From positions 1-10,059 of the forward strand of contig JAMQCK010001278.1 in the NCBI GenBank assembly GCA_024196135.1: a stretch of DNA of 10,059 nt. The letters are read 5' to 3'. Both the position numbers and the translations under genes were made by a program. The notes below the pieces were generated by a model. That model did not search any database. It was not told the DNA's origin and was given only the letters and a program-made list of their open reading frames with translations. Source of the DNA: Pleurotus ostreatus/Saccharomyces cerevisiae fusant (Eukaryota; Opisthokonta). Below are positions 1-8,272 of the stretch, in pieces (within the stretch, counting starts at the first letter, position 1; the number at the start of each line of letters is the position of its first letter).

Positions 1-471
1 GCTGTTGCCGATTCGCCCATGATCCCGTCCTTCTCGGTTGACCAGCCTATCAACACGTTCAACCGGGCGAAGATGCACACGCCCTCGAAGTCCGCTCAGC
101 GCAACCTGTCGTTGCCTTTAGCGCCCGACTCCCCGCCGTCGCTCCCGCCACCGAGGTCGAAGACGCGACCGTCGCTGCAGGAAACGCGGGAGACGGGGCG
201 GCTGCAGAGTCCGCACGCTCACTCGTTCTCGACGTCCGCTCTGAAGCGATCGAAGGCGCCGCCGGTAACATTCCGCGAGCTCGGCTCTTCGCCAGCCGCT
301 TCGCGCTCGCTCTCTGAGAAGGAGAAGGCTGCGCGCTGGGACGACTTGTTGCTTATGAGTGAGCGTGCTGGAGGCACGATTCATCTGGGCAGCGAGGGTC
401 TGCCTTCCGACCAGCTGCGGTTTTCGACAACCAGCTCTTCTCTCGATGCCTTGGTGAATGCGGAGGACTAG
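1..471 (+). CDS. 3' end of an unrecognised gene, partial at the left edge
   Basis: The frame is open from the first base of the window to a TAG at 469-471, so this is the last 156 codons or so of a protein that starts outside the window. An in-frame ATG at 19 is unlikely to be the true start because the frame continues upstream. The visible part is low-complexity and probably disordered: rich in Ser, Pro and Arg with many SP and TP sites, no cysteine, no membrane segment. The only block that looks structured or conserved is near the end, at about 316-390 (SEKEKAARWDDLLLMSERAG then GTIHLG), a short amphipathic helix followed by a turn. I do not recognise the protein. Codon use and composition fit a real fungal tail exon, and the sequence after the stop becomes pyrimidine-rich, as in a 3' UTR. 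Confidence 0.6.
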   Translation, partial: AVADSPMIPSFSVDQPINTFNRAKMHTPSKSAQRNLSLPLAPDSPPSLPPPRSKTRPSLQETRETGRLQSPHAHSFSTSALKRSKAPPVTFRELGSSPAASRSLSEKEKAARWDDLLLMSERAGGTIHLGSEGLPSDQLRFSTTSSSLDALVNAED

Positions 472-1454
472 CCTCCTGCGTCATCTTCCTGTCACGTCTT
501 GCTTTCAAGCTCCTTCAATCTCCCTCGTATCCTCAATTCTTGCTCACGCCCCACGCCACGACCTTCGTACGCTCCTCACGCCCCGCCGCAGCGCGCTTGC
601 GCCTGTACAAAATGCCCATCCTCCTACCGAGGCCCCCATCTTGATGTCCATGAATGACGCTGTCGCCGATAAACGTTCCTTCCGTCCGGGCTCGCGCCTA
701 TAGATATGATAGACACTATGTTCCCTCCCCTACCTCACCCTCGTTATGTCTTGCTTCACCTTCGTTGCGCACATCGCTTTCGTACTGCCTGCCTGCATCA
801 TACACACCTACCTACCTACTCATTTGGCTTTCAAATTCTGAATCTACGTCGTACCACCCAGTATAACTCATCGCGGACTACATTCGTATACTGATTTATC
901 GACTCAATCGTATCTCACCATCTTCAATCATACCATCGCTTGGCTATTGTTGCGTGCCCGACCTGTTTACTACTACACACGGTCTTTTGCGTTCATGTGC
1001 GTCTGAATTGTTTGCTTCGTTGGTTCGTGCTAGCACGTCTGCGTGATGTTTGTATACTTTCCTTGACTTCTGCTTGTGTTTGTAATATCTTTGATAGTCG
1101 CTCTGCATTTGCTGCAAACAACAAGCAGCCTTATTGTGCAGGCTCAGTATACGTACGATGTCGGGCTTTCAGTGCTGTCGAGCAAAGGATGGCTTGAGCC
1201 TTGGAGGACGTTGGACCACATTTGCAAGAGTAAGTCGGTAATCCCACGAAGCCAATGAAACCACAGATAAAATTTCCCCTCATTGAGCTTGAATGGTGGC
1301 CTTCCTCCTTCGAAAGTTGCGGGCAGGTTGAAGTTCGGAGCTGTGATGTGACGTCCATTGACGCGCCCCCACGTGCGCCCGGCCCGCCGCCATCCTTGGA
1401 AAATCGGCCTCGTCGTCGACCGCGACGAGCTCACATTTTGCAACTAATGGACGG
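472..1454. other. intergenic region: 3' UTR of the left gene and promoter/5' UTR of the giant gene
   Basis: No frame here has convincing coding character. The first part (472-900) is C/T-rich on the + strand, with many CTCC and CTAC runs and a TATA-like patch near 700-713. The middle (900-1200) is T-rich with frequent TTG and CTT and several short frames that are Cys/Leu-rich and look random. The last part leads into the giant gene. I see no RNA gene, repeat or mobile element. Confidence 0.6.
1252..1275 (+). promoter_or_regulatory. possible CCAAT box and AT-rich TATA-like element
   Basis: CCAAT lies at 1252-1256 and an AT-rich GATAAAATTT at about 1266-1275, some 180-200 nt before the proposed start codon at 1455. 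Both motifs are short and could be chance; their only support is position and orientation upstream of the giant gene. Confidence 0.25.
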
Positions 1455-4400
1455 ATGAATTTACTGCTGCGCCCGAGGATACTCGTAGCCTACGTGCGTG
1501 GCTGCGCTTACCACTCATGCCTCCTTCTGACTGCGACCTCTATCACAGACGCGACCACGAGCTACCCCGGTACCAAGCGCCCTAGCCTCCGTCTCGCCTC
1601 CCCATACCAGTCGACGCGCCGGAGGTCCCACCCTCATTTCCCGCTCCAGCAGCACCTCCATCCCCAATCTCACCACCAAGCAAGTTGCTAATGCCGTCGC
1701 CGCCATCCGCGACGCTACCTCCGGCCATGCACACATCGCCCCCGTCATCAACCTCGAGCCGAAGGCGTCGTACCCACCCAAGGAGACCCCCAGGATACCC
1801 ATCCATGGCATGCTCGGTGTGCGCATCCCCGGCGCGCCCGACGTGCCCGGGAGACACGCTGCCCTGGACTCCCTCGAGCCGTGGAGCAGACCGCCGAATA
1901 GGAGAAACTGGCTCGCGCTCGGTGGGCTGGGGGAGGTGTGGATCTCGTACCCGGTAGCGAGGGCGGGGAAGAAGCTGACGATGAGCACGGTGCGGGCGGA
2001 GTATGGGAGAGATGCGGACGGCAAGGTCATCCCCTGGCCCACGGACGCGACTGGAGTCTTCTACCTCGACAAAGACGCGCCGGACGCGACTGTACGCTTC
2101 TGTTTGACGAAGACGGGGGAGCACGCTGCGTTTGAGGAAGGGGAGGACCTGCGGGGACCGGATGGCGAGCGCTGGGGTCTGCGGTTGCATCGACCTCTGC
2201 AGCAAGGGGTGGTAGCGAAGTTACCCGGAATAACGCAGGATCCACGATTCGCGAGGGAAGAGGGCATGCAGCCACATACCCAGGACGCCCCAGACGCGAC
2301 ATCTACCACCCACTCCCCGGGTACTTCCTCGACCCCCTCGTCCTCGACTCATTACCCCTCCCTCCTCCCAAGACCGGCGACCAAACTTGACATCTCTGGA
2401 TTGTCCCCCGCGTTCTTACAAATGCCCCAGCACGAGCGGCACCACAACGTCATTCGACTCCTGTACGATCGGCGAGGCCGTCTGGACGCGCGCGCAATGC
2501 AGAACGACATCTCAGCTTCTACGTCCGGAACTTCAAGCTCGTCTACGTCAAGACCCTCAAGCTCAGCAGACGCAAACCCCTCCCCTCCATTCGACAGCGC
2601 AGACCCCTCCCCTACATCCGACAGCCCTCCATCTGCCGTCCCCTTCCGCCTGCCCTTCCCCGCCGGCACCGTTGGCTACCTCTACTACCACGCGCACCCC
2701 GAGGCGCCCGTCTTAGCCTCTGGCATCCGCTTCCGCGTCGTGCCGGACGGGAAGAAGTGGGAGGAGGGGTGGGATCTGGATTCGGCGATGGGTCTTGGCG
2801 AGGGTGGCGCGGTCGGCGGAGAGGGGAGTGTCGGTAAAGGGGACGCAGTTGGCGGAGGGGACGCTGTCGGCGAAGGGGACGCGGTCGGTGAAGGGGGCGC
2901 GGCCCGTGAAGAGGGAAGGGTCTCGCGGACGCGACAGTCGGCGGAGGGGCACACCCCGCTCGTCCCTTGGGAGCTCACGCTCGCTCATGCGGCCAGTTTT
3001 CCGGGCCCGTGGGGTCAGCTCGCCGCGGATGGGCATCTCTGTTGGAAGGCGGAGGACGCGACGAGCGATCTCAATGCGCTTACAGTTCCGGCTATACCAC
3101 CATTTACTCACCTCTTGGAGTCCTCGAACCTGGACTCTGCTTCTCACTCTGCGACGTCTACACCACCTTCGCACTCTTCATCTCCCCCCTCACCTGCGCC
3201 CCTCCTACCCGCACTCACGCACGCACTGCGCCGGCCGACGCCCAAGTACCAGATCGACCGCCCCGCGGGGTTCGTCAGACACCTCGACGAACCGTTCGTG
3301 CTGTCGATCAGACCAGCGACGAGAGCGTGGAGGTTCCGGGATGCGATGCCCTCTGCGGCTGGTGCTACCTCAATATCGGCGGGCGAGCCACCGTCTACGC
3401 AGGACTCTGCTGGCGCTAGCGTGCAGCGCAAGGAAGGGGAAGAGAAGGTGGTCGACGGCGACGAGGGAGATGCAGCTACGGAGGAGGACGCAGCGCTGGA
3501 GGATGACGATGCCGCGCTGGAGGATGAAGGCGAGACGGATGGGGAGGAAGATTCGGGTACCGCTGCAGCCGGTGGCTCGGCAGGATCTATACCGCGTAGG
3601 CACTACGTCTTGACCCCCCATACGACGCGGGTGATGGTGGATCTGACGTTCGGGGCGTGGCCGGCTGGGAGTACTGGTAAGTGCATGGGGTGTTCTGCCA
3701 TGATCCCCCTCTAGCAAGACCTTGCTGACCCGCTCTGCAGGCAAGGTCCTCGCCAAGTTTGAGATAGCGGACGACGGCCGATCTGCAGATGGAGGTAGGC
3801 CTCGCTTCTGTGCCCCATACTACTAGTCGATACTGAATCGTCCCTCAGAACCTTCTCGACCTGTGGTGCTCGCCCTCCGCGTCCTGCGAGAAATCGAACC
3901 GGTCGTAGTGCCTGGCGTCTGGGAACCGACGCCCTCGAACTCCCCGCGCCTCGAAGGTCAAATTCTTTGGCATGTTCCTCTTGACGGCCCAATTCCGGAA
4001 GCAACTCTTCTCAACATGCCGCGCTCTGTACACGTGAACGCTATCTTCGAGCGCGCGAGAGCAGCGTATTTTGCGCAGGGACTCGCGACAAAAGAGACGA
4101 AGCGGCAGCCAGGGCGCCCGAGGAAGGACGGAGAAGACGTTGGTGAGTAAAATGATTGAGATTGTGGTGAAGGTTCGCGCTGACAGAATACCAGTATCAG
4201 GGCGCAAGGAGAAACTCACTGTCGAGGAGTTCGAGAGCAAGTATCCGCCTATACCGCGACGCGGAGTCTGCGCGCCACTGGACGTGGCGATTTTGGACCA
4301 GCAGAGGGCGGCTCTCAGGGCGCTGGCGTTGACGAAGACGCAGGCCGATTTGACTACGTGGTTTCAAGGAGGACCTGACAATGAGTCGCATGCTCCGAAG

Positions 4401-7400
4401 GTGAGGTCACTCCTTAGCTCCTTTCCTGTAACTAATTGTGTCTAATCTACGCAGACGTCTTACGATCCCACCCCTCTCCTTGCGCACCGCATCGCTGAAT
4501 GGGTTGACCCCAAGAGCGGCCTGGTTCACAACGTACAGGAGCCTGTCGAGACGGATGTGGACTTCCTCAGTCGTCCGCAGGTCTTCCCTCGTGGTCCAGT
4601 CCTTCACACGCAGCGCGCGGCGAATCGGGCTGGTCATGGTCACCTCCCTTTCAGTCGCGTGGACCCTCTCGGCCTTGGCTTGACGGCCGTCTCGCTGGTG
4701 GGGCGCCGGCGTGCGCGCGGCGCAGTGGCCAGGCTGAGGAGGAAGAATCGGGCGGCGACGTTGCGAGAAATTGCGACCTCGGAGAAGGCGCTGGAGCATG
4801 GCCCGGCATCCTCGGTGCCGTCGATTGATGGTGCCGCTAACAACGGGCAGAAGGCGCAGACGCAGGGAGCCGGCTCAGAGGGTCGAGAAGGGGCTACGCA
4901 CACTCGGGCGGAGAGATCGGCGGCATGGGCGAGGGTTCTGGCCGAGTATAGGGCTCGGCGGGAGCAGCAGGAACGCGAGAAGGAGGAGAGGCGGAACGAG
5001 AGGAAGAGGCGGCGCGAGGAGAAGCGGGAGGAGGAGCAGGAGAGGAGGCGCTTGCGGCAGCAGAAACAGCGGGAGAAGGACCTGCTGAAGTTGAAGCAGG
5101 CAGAGGAGCGGGAGGCGCGGAAGCAGGTGCAGCAAGAGCAAGCGAGGAGCGCGATAGCCCAACGGACGCGTGCGCTGGACATTCAACGCCTGCATCTGAC
5201 GCGTGCGTCTCAGTGGCTCGAGCGCGCAGGGGCGTATTTGGACGAGGCGGAGGCTGACGCGAGCGGCGATGCTGGGATGTCCGACAGACATCGCACACCC
5301 CTTGCAGGCTTCGCCGCCACCACGTCACTGACTGTCGCCGTGGCTCGCGCCACAGTCATGATACGACAAGCCTCTCGACACCTTGTTCGTGCTCGCCTGG
5401 CCTTACGGTCGTCTAACTCCGCTGTGCAGCGGCCTCTGGAGCGTGCGTCATGCCCCGTGCCGCCGAGAGCACGCTTTGTAGTCTCCACACTGGCGGCCGA
5501 CAAGATTACGGATCTCGACCGCGTCGACTTGGGCCGGATTGGGCAGCGAAAGCGCGAGGCGTTCATCGAATGGGAGAGGCGCAAGATGGAGGTCGAGCTG
5601 AAGCAAGAGGATTGGGTTGGAGAACTGCGAGGGAGACCCACGAAGGGCCCCGGTGTCGTCGCTCTTCATCATCCCGAGTGGACTCATAATGGTCTCCTGA
5701 TACCGGCAAATACACTCGACAGACGCATCAAAAGGCGAGGGACGCGCTTATTGATCGACGACGGCGACGAGAGCGGCACGGACGTTCCAAGCTTTCCGCC
5801 AGCGGAGGGCTTTTTCTACTGGTATGAGGGCCCCGATGGACCGCCTGGGTTGCGCTTTCGTCTGGCGTCGAAGGGCACGGCCTTCGTGAACGGCCAAGAC
5901 TGGGTGCCAGGCGGGGTTGATGGCGTTCCATGGGTCTATCCTGCCACGAAGGCCGTGCGTCACGGGCGTTTGTTTCCGTGGCTTCGTGCCGACAATGTCC
6001 TCTCGCCCGCTGTGGAGGCATCTGCCTCCCTCGCCTTGCGCCGCTCATGGTACAAGTCTAGCTTACGCAAGGCTGCTTCGCACATCGTGCATCACCTTCT
6101 CCCACAAAACCTTACCGAGGCGGACAGGATGTGTTTCTCGGGCTGCACGGCTGCAATCGCTGTATCCGGCGCGGAATATGCTATGCCGAACATCGAGCTC
6201 GACCGCCGGCGAGTGAGGGCGGGCTCGATGGGATTTCTGTACTGGGATGGCCGCTCTGTACGCTTTCGCATAGCGCCGCATGGCGTGCCATTCGAAGCGG
6301 GCTGCGATATGCGTGCTGGTCATGGGCGGTGGCGGCTTACTGTACCGCAGGACGCGCGCGCCATGTTCGCTGAGAGGCTGATCCGGGAAGGTCTACCGGA
6401 GCACGAGCGTGCGACCGTCCTCGAGCTCGCGGGCGGAACGATGGGTTTTCGTGGGCAAGTCAGCTCGCTAGACCCGACCAAGCTCAAGGAGGACGATCGC
6501 CTAGACCTCGATGGGTTTAAGTACTACGAAGTGCGTCTTGCTGGGGTCCCAACGAACACACCAGGCCTGGTCCTGCGCTGGGGTGCGCAGATGGGTCGTC
6601 AGGTCAGTAACGAATGGACCTTACGTTGACCTCGCTTACATATAATCATCAGATACAAGCCGGTGCTCAGAGTTTTCCAGAGGGAACCTCCGGCTTCCTC
6701 TATCTATATAAGCAGGCCGTGGGAGGGACAATGTCTGCGGAGCTTCGCTTTCGACTTGTCCCTCCTGGGACCTCTTTCTGGGATGGGCGGGACCTCGAGC
6801 GCGCGGGCAAAGTATGGCGGTGCGGTCTTCGCATACTTTGCAAGTGGCAGCCCGCAACGATGGCTGCACTCGCGGACGCCGGTCATATTCCACGTGCCTT
6901 CTATGAGGAGGCGCGAACTGCAGTCGGTCTCTCGCGCTTGCACCAAGGCTTCGTTCTTGAGGACGACTATGACGAGACCGGCTCCCGACCCCTGCGATGG
7001 CGCTACCCCTCTGTGATCAAGCGTCTGGCGCTCAAGGACCCTCGTGCAGCGCGCTTTCGTCGGAGAGGCCCCCGAGTTTCTTACCAGCGTCGGGTGCCCC
7101 GATACAAAAGCCCGCGTCGCCTGTCGTTGATGGAGCATAAGCAGGTGTCGACGTTGGATCCCTCGAAGCTCACTGACGCAGATCGAGTCGATGCGCGCGA
7201 TCTACGAGGCATCGTCCTCAGCGTGCCTTCTGGAGCTGGTACGGAAGACAAGCCCATCGAAGTCAACATCCTGGCCCCACGGACTGGTCGCTTCCCGCTG
7301 GACGCCATTGGCTTCATCTACTGGCACGATCCGCCGAACCGCCCGCCATGGGGCGGCGCATTCCGCTTCCGCGTCGCACCTCCCGGTACCGCGTTTGCCG

Positions 7401-8111
7401 ACGGGCACGATCTCTTGAGCCCCTCGATTGGCATCCCCTACGAGTGGGGTGTCAGTGAGCTTCAGAGGGACTCTCCTGGCTCGATCGCCGCGCTCGCTGC
7501 CGCGGGCCGCATCCCGAAAGGAGCTGCTGTGCACGCGCATACGTCCCTCGCCAGAGGCTGGATCCGGACCATAACGAACGTGCGGGACCCGGTGATAGTG
7601 TACTTTGAAGGCAGGAGGGATATCCGGGTGTTGACAGGCGATGGACGCGCGCATCCGCTGAAGCTTCCAGCCTGTTTCCAGGATGCACGATTCCGGACGA
7701 ATGTCTACACAGGTGCGTATGCTAAGTTCCTTGTCAGCACGTCGAGCTGATTCGCATCTCACAGGCTGGGCCCTCGCGCGCTTTGAGCACAACCCTGATG
7801 ACCCTAATCGCCTTCATTTACGCATTCAGAAGCTGCTTTCGCCCCCCGTGCCACGCTTCCCGGATTACGACGGTTTTGTACCGCCGCCGCGCGAGGGTGA
7901 GCTGGTGATGATGAACACGGAGACGCCCTGGGAGTACGTGTACGATAGGAAGCGGCCTTTTGAGGACTATGCGACTGCATTGGACCTGTTCTGGACGGAC
8001 GCGACGTGTCGGGCGGACTACGTGCGTGAAGCAGGCGGCGAGGAGCAGTGGAAGGAGGAGTGGGTTCAGCCAAGGAGACGGACGAGGGGGAGGAAGAAGC
8101 CCGGTCGGTGA
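1455..8111 (+). CDS. giant multi-module protein, about 2091 aa, eight exons; unrecognised repeat-domain family
   Basis: Proposed exons are 1455-1493, 1549-3676, 3741-3794, 3849-4142, 4195-4400, 4455-6602, 6653-7712 and 7765-8111 (TGA at 8109-8111), 6276 nt in total. All seven junctions keep the frame. In order: a basic, acid-free N-terminus (residues 1-67); module copy 1 (about 178-247); a Ser/Pro-rich linker; copy 2 (about 379-512) with a Gly/Ala/Asp hexapeptide repeat inside it; an acidic tract (641-681); a globular-looking block encoded by exons 3-5, ending in GRPRK (from about 829); a charged coiled coil (about 1058-1144); copies 3-6 (about 1359-1419, 1496-1556, 1633-1711, 1836-1916); and a C-terminal domain ending in a basic tail (RRRTRGRKKPGR). 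The start at 1455 is the only ATG joined by a good intron to exon 2; the fallback is ATG 1810. I see no catalytic motif. A scaffold or binding role is inference. Confidence 0.72.
1494..1548 (+). other. intron 1 of the giant gene
   Basis: Donor GTGCGT, branch CTGAC at about 1527-1531, acceptor TATCACAG; 55 nt, phase 0. It bypasses the TGA at 1528-1530 that otherwise closes the long downstream frame, and joins it to the ATG at 1455. Confidence 0.65.
2041..2250 (+). repeat. module copy 1 (protein-level repeat in the giant gene)
   Basis: Contains GVFYLD, then TVRFCL, then AAFEEGEDLRGPDG, then RWGLRLHRP and a short helix ending in LPGI. It matches the order seen in the other copies: aromatic strand, RFR-like strand, F-x-x-G-x-DL loop, tryptophan strand. 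The RFR here is RFC, so this copy is divergent. Confidence 0.6.
2576..2624 (+). repeat. short direct repeat in the Ser/Pro-rich linker, 27 nt period
   Basis: Two 22 nt units starting at 2576 and 2603 differ at two positions. They encode PSPPFDSAD and PSPTSDSPP within a Ser/Pro-rich, probably disordered linker between module copies 1 and 2. Confidence 0.75.
2644..3045 (+). repeat. module copy 2, interrupted by a hexapeptide repeat
   Basis: Contains GTVGYLYYH, then GIRFRVVPDG, then KWEEGWDLDSAMGLG, then after a Gly-rich insertion VPWELTLAHAA and WGQLAADGHL. Apart from the insertion, the order and spacing match the other copies, in particular GWDL and PWEL. Confidence 0.7.
2797..2922 (+). repeat. 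18 bp coding minisatellite, about seven imperfect units
   Basis: Units of 18 nt start at 2797, 2815, 2833, 2851, 2869, 2887 and 2905. They encode hexapeptides GEGGAV, GGEGSV, GKGDAV, GGGDAV, GEGDAV, GEGGAA and a decayed REEGRV. The array lies in frame inside module copy 2, between its GWDL loop and its VPWEL strand. Confidence 0.88.
3430..3552 (+). other. acidic low-complexity tract with a 21 nt duplication
   Basis: Encodes about 41 residues (641-681), mostly Glu, Asp, Gly and Ala. Within it, 3487-3507 and 3508-3528 are two 21 nt units encoding DAALEDD and DAALEDE. It is probably disordered. Confidence 0.75.
3677..3740 (+). other. intron 2 of the giant gene
   Basis: Donor GTAAGT, branch CTGAC at about 3725-3729, acceptor CTCTGCAG; 64 nt, phase 1. 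It removes the TAG at 3712-3714 that ends the exon 2 frame. Confidence 0.88.
3795..3848 (+). other. intron 3 of the giant gene
   Basis: Donor GTAGGC, branch-like ACTGAAT near 3832-3838, acceptor TCCCTCAG; 54 nt, phase 1. The flanking exon 3741-3794 is only 54 nt. The donor is the weakest of the set. Confidence 0.75.
4143..4194 (+). other. intron 4 of the giant gene, with a tandem acceptor
   Basis: Donor GTGAGT, branch CTGAC at 4180-4184. Two acceptors lie 6 nt apart, at 4193-4194 and 4199-4200 (CAGTATCAG). Both keep the frame; the choice adds or removes two residues (Val-Ser). Confidence 0.8.
4401..4454 (+). other. intron 5 of the giant gene
   Basis: Donor GTGAGG, branch-like ACTAAT near 4431-4436 (a second CTAAT near 4442), acceptor CTACGCAG; 54 nt, phase 0. 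It removes the in-frame stop near 4443. Confidence 0.82.
4905..5165 (+). other. highly charged coiled coil or single alpha-helix segment
   Basis: Residues about 1058-1144 are a run of Glu, Arg, Lys and Gln (for example REQQEREKEERRNERKRR) with no Pro or Gly. Leucine spacing is sparse in the first half, which suggests a stable single helix; the second half (LLKLKQAEEREARKQ) is more like a coiled coil. The segment separates the two groups of modules. Confidence 0.8.
5481..5540 (+). repeat. linker motif preceding copy 3
   Basis: VSTLAADKITDLDRVDL, about residues 1250-1266. It matches elements at 6459 and 7145 at V-S-x-L, K-[IL] and DR-[VL]-D. Confidence 0.7.
5808..5990 (+). repeat. module copy 3
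   Basis: Reads GFFYWYEGP, GLRFRLASKG, TAFVNGQDW, then GVPWVYPATKA. This is a near-consensus copy and opens the C-terminal group of four. A VSTLAADKITDLDRVDL element precedes it at 5481, about 109 residues earlier. Confidence 0.75.
6219..6400 (+). repeat. module copy 4
   Basis: Reads GSMGFLYWDG, SVRFRIAPHG, VPFEAGCDM, GRWRLTVPQDA, then a helix ending in LIREGLP. This is the most compact copy, with only a few residues between the aromatic strand and RFR. A shortened QNLTEADRM element precedes it at 6105-6131. Confidence 0.75.
6459..6518 (+). repeat. linker motif preceding copy 5
   Basis: VSSLDPTKLKEDDRLDLDGF, about residues 1576-1595, ending about 40 residues before the copy 5 core once intron 6 is removed. 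Confidence 0.75.
6603..6652 (+). other. intron 6 of the giant gene
   Basis: Donor GTCAGT, TTGAC near 6625-6629 as a possible branch site, acceptor ATCATCAG; 50 nt, phase 0. It falls between the VSxLDPxKL motif and the GF-x-Y core of module copy 5. Confidence 0.82.
6680..6915 (+). repeat. module copy 5
   Basis: Reads GTSGFLYLYK, ELRFRLVPPG, TSFWDGRDLE, KVWRCGL, then ATMAALADAGHIP. It shows the full consensus, including the C-terminal A-x-x-AL-A-x-AG-x-IP helix shared with copy 6. Confidence 0.8.
7145..7204 (+). repeat. linker motif preceding copy 6
   Basis: VSTLDPSKLTDADRVDARDL, about residues 1788-1807. Its V-S-x-LDP-x-KL-x-x-x-DR core is nearly identical to that at 6459, showing that the duplicated unit is longer than the GF-x-Y core. 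Confidence 0.75.
7289..7530 (+). repeat. module copy 6
   Basis: Reads AIGFIYWHDPP, AFRFRVAPPG, TAFADGHDLL, GIPYEWGVSEL, then SIAALAAAGRIP. Copies 5 and 6 are the most alike (RFRxxPPGTxFxDGxDL, then AALAxAGxIP), which suggests a fairly recent duplication relative to copies 1 and 2. Confidence 0.8.
7713..7764 (+). other. intron 7 of the giant gene
   Basis: Donor GTGCGT, branch CTGAT at about 7746-7750, acceptor TCTCACAG; 52 nt, phase 1. It removes the TGA at 7748-7750 and joins the C-terminal domain exon. Confidence 0.85.
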
Positions 8112-8272
8112 GGCGAGGAGCGCTGAGTCCTTTGCTTGCTATCGTATTGATCTCATGCACCGTGTATCATAGACGCACTTACATTATATCTTTCCTTTAT
8201 GGAGTTCTTGTTGGTACTAACAGAGTCGCGCTTCATTGTCCGTATCGCGTATCGTCCTAACGGGATGCTCAG
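8112..8272. other. 3' flank of the giant gene
   Basis: T-rich sequence after the stop codon, with no convincing frame. AT-rich stretches around 8170-8200 would suit transcript 3' end formation, but I see no clear AATAAA. Confidence 0.45.

Noticed and set aside
1582..2205. 207-codon minus-strand frame, and the overlapping 175-codon one
   Set aside because: Antisense shadow of exon 2, Arg/Gly/Asp-rich with no motif; GC-rich coding DNA often leaves such frames open.
2795..3613. 272-codon + strand frame overlapping exon 2 in another frame
   Set aside because: Arg/Ser-rich shadow. The exon 2 frame contains the recognisable module copy 2 and joins neighbouring exons in phase.
3677..4455. Two-gene model, with a first gene ending at 3714, 4150 or 4445 and a second starting near 4557
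   Set aside because: Each of these stops lies just inside a complete intron with donor, branch and acceptor, the frames join in phase, and there is no room for a terminator and promoter. RNA data could still overturn this.
4640..5182. 180-codon minus-strand frame rich in Ser, Arg and Cys
   Set aside because: It is the antisense of the Glu/Arg/Lys-rich helix; GAG/GCG-rich codons on the + strand leave the opposite frames open. The + strand frame fits flanking introns and protein repeats.
5443..5481. Candidate 39 nt intron (GTGCGT to TTTGTAG)
   Set aside because: Shorter than every other intron here and without a CTNAY branch site; it would cut into the conserved VSTL element.
7202..7792. 196-codon minus-strand frame
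   Set aside because: Antisense of module copy 6 and the following exon; Arg-rich with no domain and no promoter or intron support.
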